In this document: positions 1-6,206 of the stretch, one piece after another
How positions within the stretch are numbered: position 1 is the first letter of the stretch
Layout: each line of letters starts with the position of its first letter
Assembly (NCBI GenBank): GCA_900769795.1
Contig: CAAGHZ010000084.1
Span: forward strand, 1-8,303
DNA length: 8,303 nucleotides
Direction of reading: 5' to 3'
From: Clostridia bacterium
GTDB lineage: Bacteria > Bacillota > Clostridia > Monoglobales > Monoglobaceae
Notes under the pieces: model-generated
Database searches by the model: none
What the model was told of the DNA's origin: nothing
What the model saw: only the letters and a program-made list of their open reading frames with translations
Position numbers and translations under genes: made by a program

Positions 1-1
1 A

Positions 2-580
2 GCAGGTATAGGTATAAAGTATATAATTAGCGGGGCGTGTGCTCTTGCTGCTATATGTCCGCTTGCGTGGTTTTTTCTTCTTCAGGATTATCAGAAAAAC
101 CGTATTATTAACCTATTTAACCCGGAGAACGACCCAAGTGGCTCAGGATACCATGTTATTCAGTCAAAACTTGCAGTTGGTTCAGGAAGAGTGTTTGGAT
201 CGGGGCTTTACAAGGGGTCGAGTCAGCTTAACAATATCCTGCCTGAGCGTCATACGGACTTTATTTATTCAGTTGTTTGTGAAGAACTTGGTATAATCGG
301 TGGAGTTTTGGTTATTGCTCTTATGTGTGCAATCATTATAAGATGTATATATATAGGCATAAATGCAAGAAACGCTCTTGGCACCTATGTGTGTACGGGT
401 GTGGCAGCGATGCTGCTTTTCCAGACGTTTGAGAATATTGGTATGTGCATTGGTATCTTTCCTGTTACAGGAATCACCCTTCCGTTTTTCAGTTATGGAG
501 GCTCGTCGTTGCTCACGACATTATTGGCGGTTGGACTTGTCATAAATGTAAAATATCGAAGCAGGATGATTAATTTCTAA
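2..580 (+). CDS. rodA: RodA, SEDS-family peptidoglycan glycosyltransferase (5' truncated by window edge)
   Basis: This is the C-terminal 192 residues of a SEDS-family integral membrane protein that polymerises lipid II into glycan strands during cell elongation, normally with a class B penicillin-binding protein and the MreBCD complex. The open frame runs from the window edge without a start, so about half of a usual protein of roughly 370 residues is missing on the left. Counting from base 2, the extracellular-loop signature NPENDP is at residues 40-45, GYHVIQSKLAVGSG at 49-62, and LPERHTDF at 80-87. That last stretch contains an Asp (D86) in the acidic position essential in studied SEDS enzymes. 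Two membrane segments and the family ending PFFSYGGSSLL follow. The GYH and ERHTDF wording fits RodA better than FtsW or SpoVE. The next gene's ribosome binding site begins 9 bases after the stop. Identity as SEDS is certain; the RodA subtype is likely. Confidence 0.93.
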   Translation, partial: AGIGIKYIISGACALAAICPLAWFFLLQDYQKNRIINLFNPENDPSGSGYHVIQSKLAVGSGRVFGSGLYKGSSQLNNILPERHTDFIYSVVCEELGIIGGVLVIALMCAIIIRCIYIGINARNALGTYVCTGVAAMLLFQTFENIGMCIGIFPVTGITLPFFSYGGSSLLTTLLAVGLVINVKYRSRMINF

Positions 581-589
581 TTTTGATAT

Positions 590-593
590 GGAG
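590..593 (+). promoter_or_regulatory. Ribosome binding site GGAG that sets the CDF start at 601
   Basis: GGAG lies 7 bases before ATG 601. An in-frame TTG at 583 lies upstream of this site and has no comparable ribosome binding site of its own, so ATG 601 is the better start. Confidence 0.75.
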
Positions 594-600
594 TGTAAAT

Positions 601-1524
601 ATGGTCAAATTTTTGATTAAGCGATTTATCGAAGAAAAAGATAATCTATCAGATCCACAAGTCAGAAAAGCCTATGGAGTATTATGCGGTGTTCTTGGTG
701 TAGTATGCAATTTGACTTTATTTGTTGCAAAGATAATTACAGGATTGCTTATAAACAGCCTTGCTGTGATAACAGATGCTTTTAATAATTTATCAGATAT
801 CGGGTCATCTTTGGTTTCAATTACAGGGTCATGGATCAGTGGCAAAAGAGCTGATGCTGAGCATCCTTACGGGCATGGCAGGGCTGAGTATATATCGGCG
901 TTGATAATTGCCATGGTTATATTTATAGTTGGTATAGAACTTCTTAAAAGTTCGATTACGGGAATCATAAATCCAAGTCAGGTTACTGTTACCTTGTATA
1001 CAATGGTGATTTTGATTTTATCCGTTTTCGTAAAGTTATGGATGTGGAGTTATAACAGATATATCGGCAAAAAGATTGACTCATCAATGTTGCTTGCTGC
1101 ATCAAAGGATAGTTTTGGTGATATTATTGCAACGTCGACAGTAATTGTATCATCTATTGTTTCAAGGTATACGACGTTTCCGGTTGACGAGTGTGTCGGT
1201 TTGTGTGTTTCTTTGCTTATTATTTGGTCGGGAATTTCAACCGCTCGTGATATAGTTGACAGACTTATGGGCAAGGCACCGTCTGAGAAACTTATCAAAA
1301 AAATTGAAGAAATGCTTACCGGCGGTGAGCACATACTTGGTATGCACGATCTTATGGTTCATGATTATGGTCCGGGCAGAACTATTGCATCTGTTCATGC
1401 AGAGGTGCCAAGCAGTTTGACCGTGACTGAGATTCATTCAATTATAGATGAAATTGAACATAAAATTTTAAACGAGCTCGGCGTTGATATTGTAATTCAT
1501 ATGGATCCTGTTGGGGATAAATAA
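601..1524 (+). CDS. Cation diffusion facilitator family transporter, predicted manganese-type efflux pump
   Basis: This 307-residue inner-membrane protein is a CDF antiporter that exports divalent metal in exchange for protons, working as a homodimer. It has the usual six membrane segments (about residues 25-225) and a cytoplasmic ferredoxin-like dimerisation domain (about 226-303). The loop motif HPYGHGRAE is at 88-96. The transport site appears to be N62 and D66 in helix 2 (NNLSD) and D170 and D174 in helix 5 (DSFGD). Zinc and iron/zinc members such as E. coli FieF carry His-x3-Asp in helix 5. The Asn-Asp plus Asp-Asp set is what is known for MntE-type manganese exporters, so manganese is inferred. 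The C-terminal domain keeps VHAEV (265-269) and IHMDP (299-303). An in-frame TTG at 583 would add six residues, but GGAG at 590-593 supports ATG 601. It follows rodA by 20 bases and precedes the deacetylase by 23, so it is probably part of the same transcript. Confidence 0.9.
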   Translation: MVKFLIKRFIEEKDNLSDPQVRKAYGVLCGVLGVVCNLTLFVAKIITGLLINSLAVITDAFNNLSDIGSSLVSITGSWISGKRADAEHPYGHGRAEYISALIIAMVIFIVGIELLKSSITGIINPSQVTVTLYTMVILILSVFVKLWMWSYNRYIGKKIDSSMLLAASKDSFGDIIATSTVIVSSIVSRYTTFPVDECVGLCVSLLIIWSGISTARDIVDRLMGKAPSEKLIKKIEEMLTGGEHILGMHDLMVHDYGPGRTIASVHAEVPSSLTVTEIHSIIDEIEHKILNELGVDIVIHMDPVGDK

Positions 1525-1547
1525 TACTAGATTATCAGAAAAGTGAA

Positions 1548-2492
1548 ATGTCACAACTTGTAGACAGGCTTTGTGGGGGAATTTTTTTGAGGTACGAAGG
1601 AATAAATAAAATATTTAATAAAAAATATACAAAGACAATATTTGTGCTGATAGGCATTGTTTTGGTTTTATTGCTTTGCTTTTCTTCCGGAAAAAAAGTA
1701 CAGGAAAAAGCAGCCGAAAAAGAAGCGATTATGGCTCAGGCAAAAGCGGAAGAAGAGGCAAGAAAGAGAGCGGAGATGTATCATTTTCCGCCTGCAGAGG
1801 AGGAAAACGATCTTCTTAAAATTGCAACGAACGCTCAGGGGGTTGACAGTAAAATATGTTATCTTACTTTCGATGACGGACCTACAAAAGAGGTTACCCC
1901 TAAGGTGCTTGATGTTCTTGCACAATATGATGTAAAGGCAACATTCTTTGTGCTTGGCAGAATGCTTGAGTCAAATCCTGATATAGCAAAACGGGCGCAT
2001 GACGAGGGGCATCTTATTGCAAACCACTCATATTATCATCAGTATGACGAACTATACGCATCCGCGGAAAGCTTTATTGAAGAAATAGAGAAGAACAACA
2101 GTCTGATTTGTGATATAACAGGTGAAGAACCTTTTAAACTCTTTCGTTTCCCGGGAGGGGGTCACAATGCCGGCAAATACGGAGAGGCAAAGCAACAGTA
2201 TAAAGAGGTGCTTAAAGAAAAAGGCTATTACTTTGCCGACTGGAATTGCCTGAACGGAGATGCTGAAGTTGTTCTTCGAAGTCCGGAGGGGCTTCTTGCC
2301 AGAACAAAAGAAACTGCGATTGGAAAAAATATAATTGTGCTTATGCATGATGCTGCAATAAAGACAACAACACCGGATGCGCTTGGAAGTATAATCGAGT
2401 ATTTAAGGAGTCAGGGATATGTATTTAAAAGGCTTGACCAGATTGAATACTATGCCAAGCCCGAACCTGAAGAGAGTTCAATGGTATTATAA
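1548..2492 (+). CDS. Membrane-anchored polysaccharide deacetylase (NodB homology domain)
   Basis: This 314-residue protein is predicted to remove acetyl groups from N-acetylated glycans at the cell surface; peptidoglycan or a secondary wall polymer is the likely substrate. A short basic N-terminus is followed by one membrane segment (about 30-45) and a Lys/Glu/Ala-rich helical stalk (about 48-78). The catalytic NodB domain covers about 102-300. All five NodB motifs are intact: TFDDGP (107-112) with the base and metal Asp pair, HSYYH (160-164) with the two metal His, RFPGG (200-204), DWN (231-233), and LMH (265-267) with the catalytic His. It should therefore be active, with the domain outside the membrane. 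The start is uncertain. ATG 1548 has no clear ribosome binding site, while TTG 1587 sits 6 bases after a G-rich stretch and would give a protein 13 residues shorter that still keeps the anchor. The next gene begins 21 bases downstream. Confidence 0.9.
   Translation: MSQLVDRLCGGIFLRYEGINKIFNKKYTKTIFVLIGIVLVLLLCFSSGKKVQEKAAEKEAIMAQAKAEEEARKRAEMYHFPPAEEENDLLKIATNAQGVDSKICYLTFDDGPTKEVTPKVLDVLAQYDVKATFFVLGRMLESNPDIAKRAHDEGHLIANHSYYHQYDELYASAESFIEEIEKNNSLICDITGEEPFKLFRFPGGGHNAGKYGEAKQQYKEVLKEKGYYFADWNCLNGDAEVVLRSPEGLLARTKETAIGKNIIVLMHDAAIKTTTPDALGSIIEYLRSQGYVFKRLDQIEYYAKPEPEESSMVL
1575..1589 (+). promoter_or_regulatory. Possible alternative translation start (GGGGGA plus TTG) for the deacetylase
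   Basis: GGGGGA at 1575-1580 lies 6 bases before an in-frame TTG at 1587-1589. Starting here gives an N-terminus beginning (M)RYEGINKIF directly before the membrane anchor, a natural length for a signal-anchor protein. The upstream ATG at 1548 has only the weak AGAAAAGTGAA before it. This is inference from spacing alone. Confidence 0.4.
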
Positions 2493-2513
2493 TTTATAAT
2501 AAGGAGAAAAATT

Positions 2514-3884
2514 ATGAAACAGAGAGAAAAATTTTCGTCACGTCTTGGATTCATTCTTATTTCCGCAGGATGTGCAATCGGACTTGGTAACGTATATCGT
2601 TTCCCTATTTTGACAGGGTCGTACGGGGGGGCGCTTTTTGTATTGATTTACATAGCGTTTTTGCTTCTTTTGGGACTTCCTATTATGACTATGGAACTAT
2701 CCGTCGGAAGAGCAAGCCAAAGAAGTATAGCATCATCTTATGATGTCCTTGAAAAGCCCGGCCAGAAGTGGCACCTGGCAAAGTATATGGGTATTGCAGG
2801 AAACTATCTACTTATGATGTTCTATACCACAATTTCTGCATGGATGGTTATTTATTTGCTTAAATACGCCAATGGCTCAATACTTAACTTTTCAACTGCA
2901 GAAGAACTTGGTAATGTTTTTGGCGGCGTGGTTACAAACACAGGTCTTATGATTGGAGCAACCTTATTTGTTATACTGACTTGTTTTGGCGTTTGTTCTA
3001 TGGGGCTCCAAAAGGGTGTTGAAAAAATAACAAAGGTTATGATGATAGCACTTCTCGCACTTATGATTGGACTTGCAATTTACTCATGCACTCTCTCAAA
3101 TGCGGCAGCGGGGTTGAAGTTCTATCTTATTCCAAGTCTTGAGGGAGTTAAAGAAAATGGTATATGGACAGTAATTTCTGCTGCAATGGGTCAGGCGTTT
3201 TTTACCTTGAGCATTGGTATTGGTTCGATTGCTATTTTCGGAAGTTATATCAGCCGCGACAGAAGTCTCACAGGTGAGGCTCTTACGATTATGTCGCTTG
3301 ACACAATGGTTGCCCTTGTTTCAGGTCTTATTATATTTCCTGCATGTTTTACATACAACAACGGCGTTACTGCAGATGCATCGACAGTTGGGGCAAGTTT
3401 TCTTATGACAACATTATCGAGTATCTTTAATGCAATGCCGGGAGGAAGAATTGTCGGCACATTATTCTTTGTGTTTATGACATTTGCTGCGTTTTCTACG
3501 GTTATTGCAGTGTTTGAAAACATTATGTCATTCTGGCTTGAACTTACAAATATGAGCAGACGCAAGGTTGCGATTATCAACATTATTCTTATGTTTGTTC
3601 TTTCACTCCCTTGTATTTTAGGTTTTACTGTGTGGGAGGATGTGCAGATTGCCGGTAAGCAGATTATGGATATGGAAGACTATGCGGTTTCCAATATTTT
3701 ATTACCCGTCGGCAGTCTTGTATATGTTTTGTTCTGCACAAGCCGCTATGGATGGGGATGGAACAAATACTTTGAAGAGGTGAACGCGGGTAAAGGACTC
3801 AAGATGGCTAAATGGCTCAGACCATATCTGTCGTATGTGTTACCGATTATTATAATTGCCATATTGATAATGTCTGCATTTTAA
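2514..3884 (+). CDS. Neurotransmitter:sodium symporter (NSS/SNF) family amino-acid transporter
   Basis: This 456-residue inner-membrane protein is a sodium-coupled symporter of the LeuT/MhsT/Tyt1 family that takes up amino acids. Helix 1 carries the family signature SRLGFILISAGC followed by AIGLGNVYRFP (residues 9-31); N26 and R29 match LeuT N27 and R30. Helix 2 ends LPIMTMELSVGR (55-66). Helix 6 has GQAFFTLSIGIGS (226-238), with T231 at the LeuT T254 sodium-site position. Helix 7 has SLDTMVALVSG (261-271), placing D263 at the LeuT Asn286 sodium-site position. Helix 8 has AAFSTVIAVFEN (325-336), which supplies the Na2-site Ser and Thr. The chain ends after one helix at about 436-455, so eleven helices are expected, as is common in bacterial members, rather than the twelve of LeuT. 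An exact AAGGAG at 2501-2506, 7 bases before ATG 2514, is the strongest ribosome binding site on this strand. The amino acid carried cannot be read from sequence. Confidence 0.93.
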   Translation: MKQREKFSSRLGFILISAGCAIGLGNVYRFPILTGSYGGALFVLIYIAFLLLLGLPIMTMELSVGRASQRSIASSYDVLEKPGQKWHLAKYMGIAGNYLLMMFYTTISAWMVIYLLKYANGSILNFSTAEELGNVFGGVVTNTGLMIGATLFVILTCFGVCSMGLQKGVEKITKVMMIALLALMIGLAIYSCTLSNAAAGLKFYLIPSLEGVKENGIWTVISAAMGQAFFTLSIGIGSIAIFGSYISRDRSLTGEALTIMSLDTMVALVSGLIIFPACFTYNNGVTADASTVGASFLMTTLSSIFNAMPGGRIVGTLFFVFMTFAAFSTVIAVFENIMSFWLELTNMSRRKVAIINIILMFVLSLPCILGFTVWEDVQIAGKQIMDMEDYAVSNILLPVGSLVYVLFCTSRYGWGWNKYFEEVNAGKGLKMAKWLRPYLSYVLPIIIIAILIMSAF

Positions 3885-3923
3885 GCAATATTTAAACTTA
3901 CAAGTAGATTTTGAGGTGCAATA

Positions 3924-4358
3924 ATGAACTTGATCGCGAAAAGGTTTTCTGAACTTTCAGCTGAAGAAGTTTATGAGATTATAAAATCAAGGACAGAAGT
4001 TTTTCTTCTGGAGCAGAATATAATCTGTCAGGACCTTGATGATGTGGATTATGAGAGTTTGCATTGTTTTTTTAGAGACGGCAAGAGAGTAGTTGCATAT
4101 CTAAGAGTGTATAAGGAAGAAGAGGCAGATTGTGTATCAATCGGCAGAGTTCTTACCCTTGTGCATGGAAGAGGTATGGGCAGAGAACTTATGGAGAAGA
4201 GTGAAGAAGAGTTAAAGAGATATTATAAGCGTAGTAAAGTTACGCTACATGCCCAAAAGTCGGCAATTGGTTTTTATGAGAAACTTGGTTTTTCGATAGT
4301 TTCGGACGAGTTCCTCGAAGAAGGGGTTGTCCACGTTACAATGGAAAAACAAGTATAA
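3924..4358 (+). CDS. GNAT family N-acetyltransferase, ElaA-like
   Basis: This 144-residue cytosolic protein is a single GNAT domain of the ElaA group (COG2153); its acceptor substrate is unknown. The ElaA N-terminal signature is present as RTEVFLLEQ (residues 23-31), followed by CQDLDDVD (35-42) and LH (46-47). The acetyl-CoA pyrophosphate loop follows strand 4 as IGRVL...HGRGMG (73-86); His81 stands where most GNATs have Arg or Gln at the start of the R/Q-x-x-G-x-G motif. The C-terminal part HAQKSAIGFYEKLGF (109-123) is the usual ElaA ending that supports cofactor binding. The start is supported by GAGGTG at 3913-3918, 5 bases before ATG 3924. It lies 39 bases after the symporter and is the last gene of the plus-strand run, ending 2 bases before the shared terminator. 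Confidence 0.9.
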   Translation: MNLIAKRFSELSAEEVYEIIKSRTEVFLLEQNIICQDLDDVDYESLHCFFRDGKRVVAYLRVYKEEEADCVSIGRVLTLVHGRGMGRELMEKSEEELKRYYKRSKVTLHAQKSAIGFYEKLGFSIVSDEFLEEGVVHVTMEKQV

Positions 4359-4360
4359 TA

Positions 4361-4391
4361 AAAAAGAGCATTGCGTCGCAATGCTCTTTTT
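4361..4391. terminator. Bidirectional Rho-independent terminator between convergent runs
   Basis: A perfect inverted repeat has arms at 4361-4374 and 4378-4391, with AGAGCATTGC as the core of the left arm, and a 3-base GTC loop. Runs of A on the left and T on the right flank the GC-bearing core, so both transcripts end in a U-tract. It closes the acetyltransferase transcript on the plus strand and the hemZ transcript on the minus strand. The hemZ stop codon (4392-4394) touches the hairpin's edge. Confidence 0.92.
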
Positions 4392-5576
4392 TTATCTGTA
4401 TTTTATTGTTTTGAGTATATTTTTTCTCTCAAGCATTTCGTCGATTCGCTCGATATAGTCTTTTGGTTCTTTTACGTTAAAAATTCGCTCTATTTTATCA
4501 ATGCTTCTGTCAACGGTTTTGGTTACGCCACCACACCCGAGAGAGATTATAGACTGAATTTCTTCCATAATGTATACATTATATAGGTTATCAAATCCAG
4601 CTTTTGAATAACCGACATTTTCTAAGTTACCAAGCTGATTTTTTTGTCTGTACATATAGTAGGGGTGGTTTCCGTTTTCGCAAAGGTATTCGTAAGCATA
4701 ATCAACCATTTGTGAAACAAGTTCGCCGCTTGGCAGGGTATAACCGCTCAGGTACTCGTGAAGTCTTGATGAGCGCTTTATGCTCATAACGTGTACAGTA
4801 GTATTTTCAGGAGAGAGAGCAGTAACTTCGTTCAAGGTTTTTTTAAACATATCAATGTCTTCCCCGGGTAGCCCTGCTATAATATCCATATTGATGTTGT
4901 CAAAGCCGTGTTTTCTTGCAAGGTTAAATGCATCTACTATCTGTTGTGGTGTATGAGCCCTGCCAATAATTTTAAGGGTCTCCTCGTTCATACTTTGCGG
5001 ATTTATACTTATGCGACTGACACTATGAGATTTCAATATATTTAGTTTGCCGGGTGTTATTGTGTCGGGTCTCCCTGCCTCTACGGTATACTCGCGAAGA
5101 AAAGAGAGGTCAAACTCTTTGTCGATGTGTGCAAGCAAGTCTTCAAGTAGAGGCTCTGTAAGAGTAGTAGGGGTTCCGCCGCCTATATACAGAGTTTCAA
5201 TTTTGTCCTTATGGTTTTTGAGTATTTGTGAGGTATGTGTAATTTCTTTTTTTAGGTTTTCTATGTATTCTCCCATAAGTTTTGCTGCCTGACGGGTACC
5301 GCAGGTAACAAATGAACAATACAAACAACGTGTGGGGCAAAAGGGGATACCTATGTATATGCTGACGCCGTCAGCATACATGGACTGTCTGATTGGAAGT
5401 TCTGCCATAGCGACCGAAACGGCAAGTTGTGCCTTTTGTATATCTGTGCCATATTCGTGCACAAAAAAATCGGCGGCAGATTTTTCGTCCATACCGCCAA
5501 GTAGTAGTTTTGTTGCAATTTTTGATGGGCGAATCCCTGTAAGGATTCCCCAAGGTGTTTTTTCAGAATTCATCAT
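4392..5576 (-). CDS. hemZ: HemZ-type radical SAM coproporphyrinogen III oxidase-like protein, short N-terminus
   Basis: This 394-residue protein belongs to the HemN/HemZ radical SAM family, whose characterised members decarboxylate coproporphyrinogen III without oxygen. The iron-sulfur cluster motif is CPTRCLYC at 80-87 (C80, C84, C87). The SAM-binding GGGTP is at 132-136, and the family stretches EAGRPDT (166-172) and RISINPQSM (188-196) follow. YRQKNQLGNLENVGYS (309-324) is typical of the HemZ subgroup. The protein begins with the PWGILTGIRPSKI segment (8-20). Usual HemZ proteins are about 450-500 residues and carry roughly 100 more before this segment, so this one is short. ATG 5576 overlaps the stop of the preceding hydrolase gene as ATGA, which suggests translational coupling; a second ATG follows at once, and no clear ribosome binding site is seen. 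HemN relatives also include heme chaperones, so the oxidase role is inferred from subgroup only. Confidence 0.9.
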   Translation of the reverse strand: MMNSEKTPWGILTGIRPSKIATKLLLGGMDEKSAADFFVHEYGTDIQKAQLAVSVAMAELPIRQSMYADGVSIYIGIPFCPTRCLYCSFVTCGTRQAAKLMGEYIENLKKEITHTSQILKNHKDKIETLYIGGGTPTTLTEPLLEDLLAHIDKEFDLSFLREYTVEAGRPDTITPGKLNILKSHSVSRISINPQSMNEETLKIIGRAHTPQQIVDAFNLARKHGFDNINMDIIAGLPGEDIDMFKKTLNEVTALSPENTTVHVMSIKRSSRLHEYLSGYTLPSGELVSQMVDYAYEYLCENGNHPYYMYRQKNQLGNLENVGYSKAGFDNLYNVYIMEEIQSIISLGCGGVTKTVDRSIDKIERIFNVKEPKDYIERIDEMLERKNILKTIKYR

Positions 5577-6193
5577 ATCAGATAGGGGTTACCTTGGCGC
5601 TCCTTTCCAATTGTGGTTGAAAATCCGTGCCCCGGATATACTTTTGTATCATCCGGCAAAATCATTAGTTTTTGCATAATAGAGGCGATAAGCTCGCTCA
5701 TGTTTCCGGTTAAAAAGTCTGTTCTTCCGACACTCATATTAAAAAGGGTATCACCGCTTATTAAAACATTATCGTATAAAAGACAAATACTGTCTGCAGT
5801 GTGACCGGGAGTGTGGATTACGGAGATTTTGTTCCCGTAGAAATCAATCACATCACCATCGCAAAGCAATACATCGTGTTCTGCCGGAATATATGGCTTT
5901 GCAGAGTGTTGGCACAGGTTTAGTTCATTGTTGTTTATAAAGTCGGGTGTTTTTTCAAAGACTGAAAGCTTTGCGCCTGTTTTCTGCTTTAAGTCATATA
6001 CACCAAGCATATGATCAAAATGACCGTGAGTTAAAATAATATCTGTAATTCTAAGATCGTGTTTGCGTGCAGCATCTATAATCATGTCGGCACAATCCGG
6101 TGCATCAACTACAATAGTGTTGCCTGTCACCTCATCTGCCCATAGATAGCAGTTTGTCTGCAGATCGCCTACTACAAGTCTATGAATTTTCAT
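5573..6193 (-). CDS. MBL-fold metallo-hydrolase, glyoxalase II-like
   Basis: This 206-residue cytosolic protein has the metallo-beta-lactamase fold of the glyoxalase II-like group, which hydrolyses thioesters or related esters; its true substrate is unknown. The metal ligands are complete: THGHFDH (55-61, with H56, H58, D60 and H61), TPGHT (128-132, with H131), SGDTLF (146-151, with D148), and YPGHG (186-190, with H189). The length and the NPYL ending are normal for the short single-domain members found next to rel and hemZ in Clostridia. It lacks the C-terminal helical domain of human-type glyoxalase II. The start is firm: AAGGAG (6201-6206 on the minus strand) lies 7 bases before the ATG and directly follows the rel stop codon, leaving a 13-base gap. 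Its stop overlaps the hemZ start by 4 bases, so rel, this gene and hemZ are very likely one transcript. Confidence 0.9.
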   Translation of the reverse strand: MKIHRLVVGDLQTNCYLWADEVTGNTIVVDAPDCADMIIDAARKHDLRITDIILTHGHFDHMLGVYDLKQKTGAKLSVFEKTPDFINNNELNLCQHSAKPYIPAEHDVLLCDGDVIDFYGNKISVIHTPGHTADSICLLYDNVLISGDTLFNMSVGRTDFLTGNMSELIASIMQKLMILPDDTKVYPGHGFSTTIGKERQGNPYLI

Positions 6194-6206
6194 ATATGTT
6201 CTCCTT

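Noticed and set aside
39..296. An 85-codon plus-strand frame at the left edge
   Set aside because: It overlaps the rodA frame, whose translation from base 2 gives clear SEDS motifs across the same bases.
2620..2634. G-rich homopolymer in the symporter as a second possible frameshift
   Set aside because: The frame stays consistent across it and encodes the expected SYGGAL of helix 1-2, so nothing is broken.
3245..3583. A 112-codon minus-strand frame inside the symporter gene
   Set aside because: It is antisense to helices 6-8 of a clearly real NSS protein and has no start signals or recognisable domain.
3885..3923. A possible separate promoter or riboswitch before the acetyltransferase gene
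   Set aside because: The 39-base gap holds only an AT-rich stretch and the ribosome binding site; no paired -35/-10 boxes or stable hairpin are visible.
5332..5679. A 115-codon plus-strand frame opposite hemZ and the MBL hydrolase
   Set aside because: It is antisense to two genes with intact catalytic motifs, has no ribosome binding site and resembles no family I recognise.
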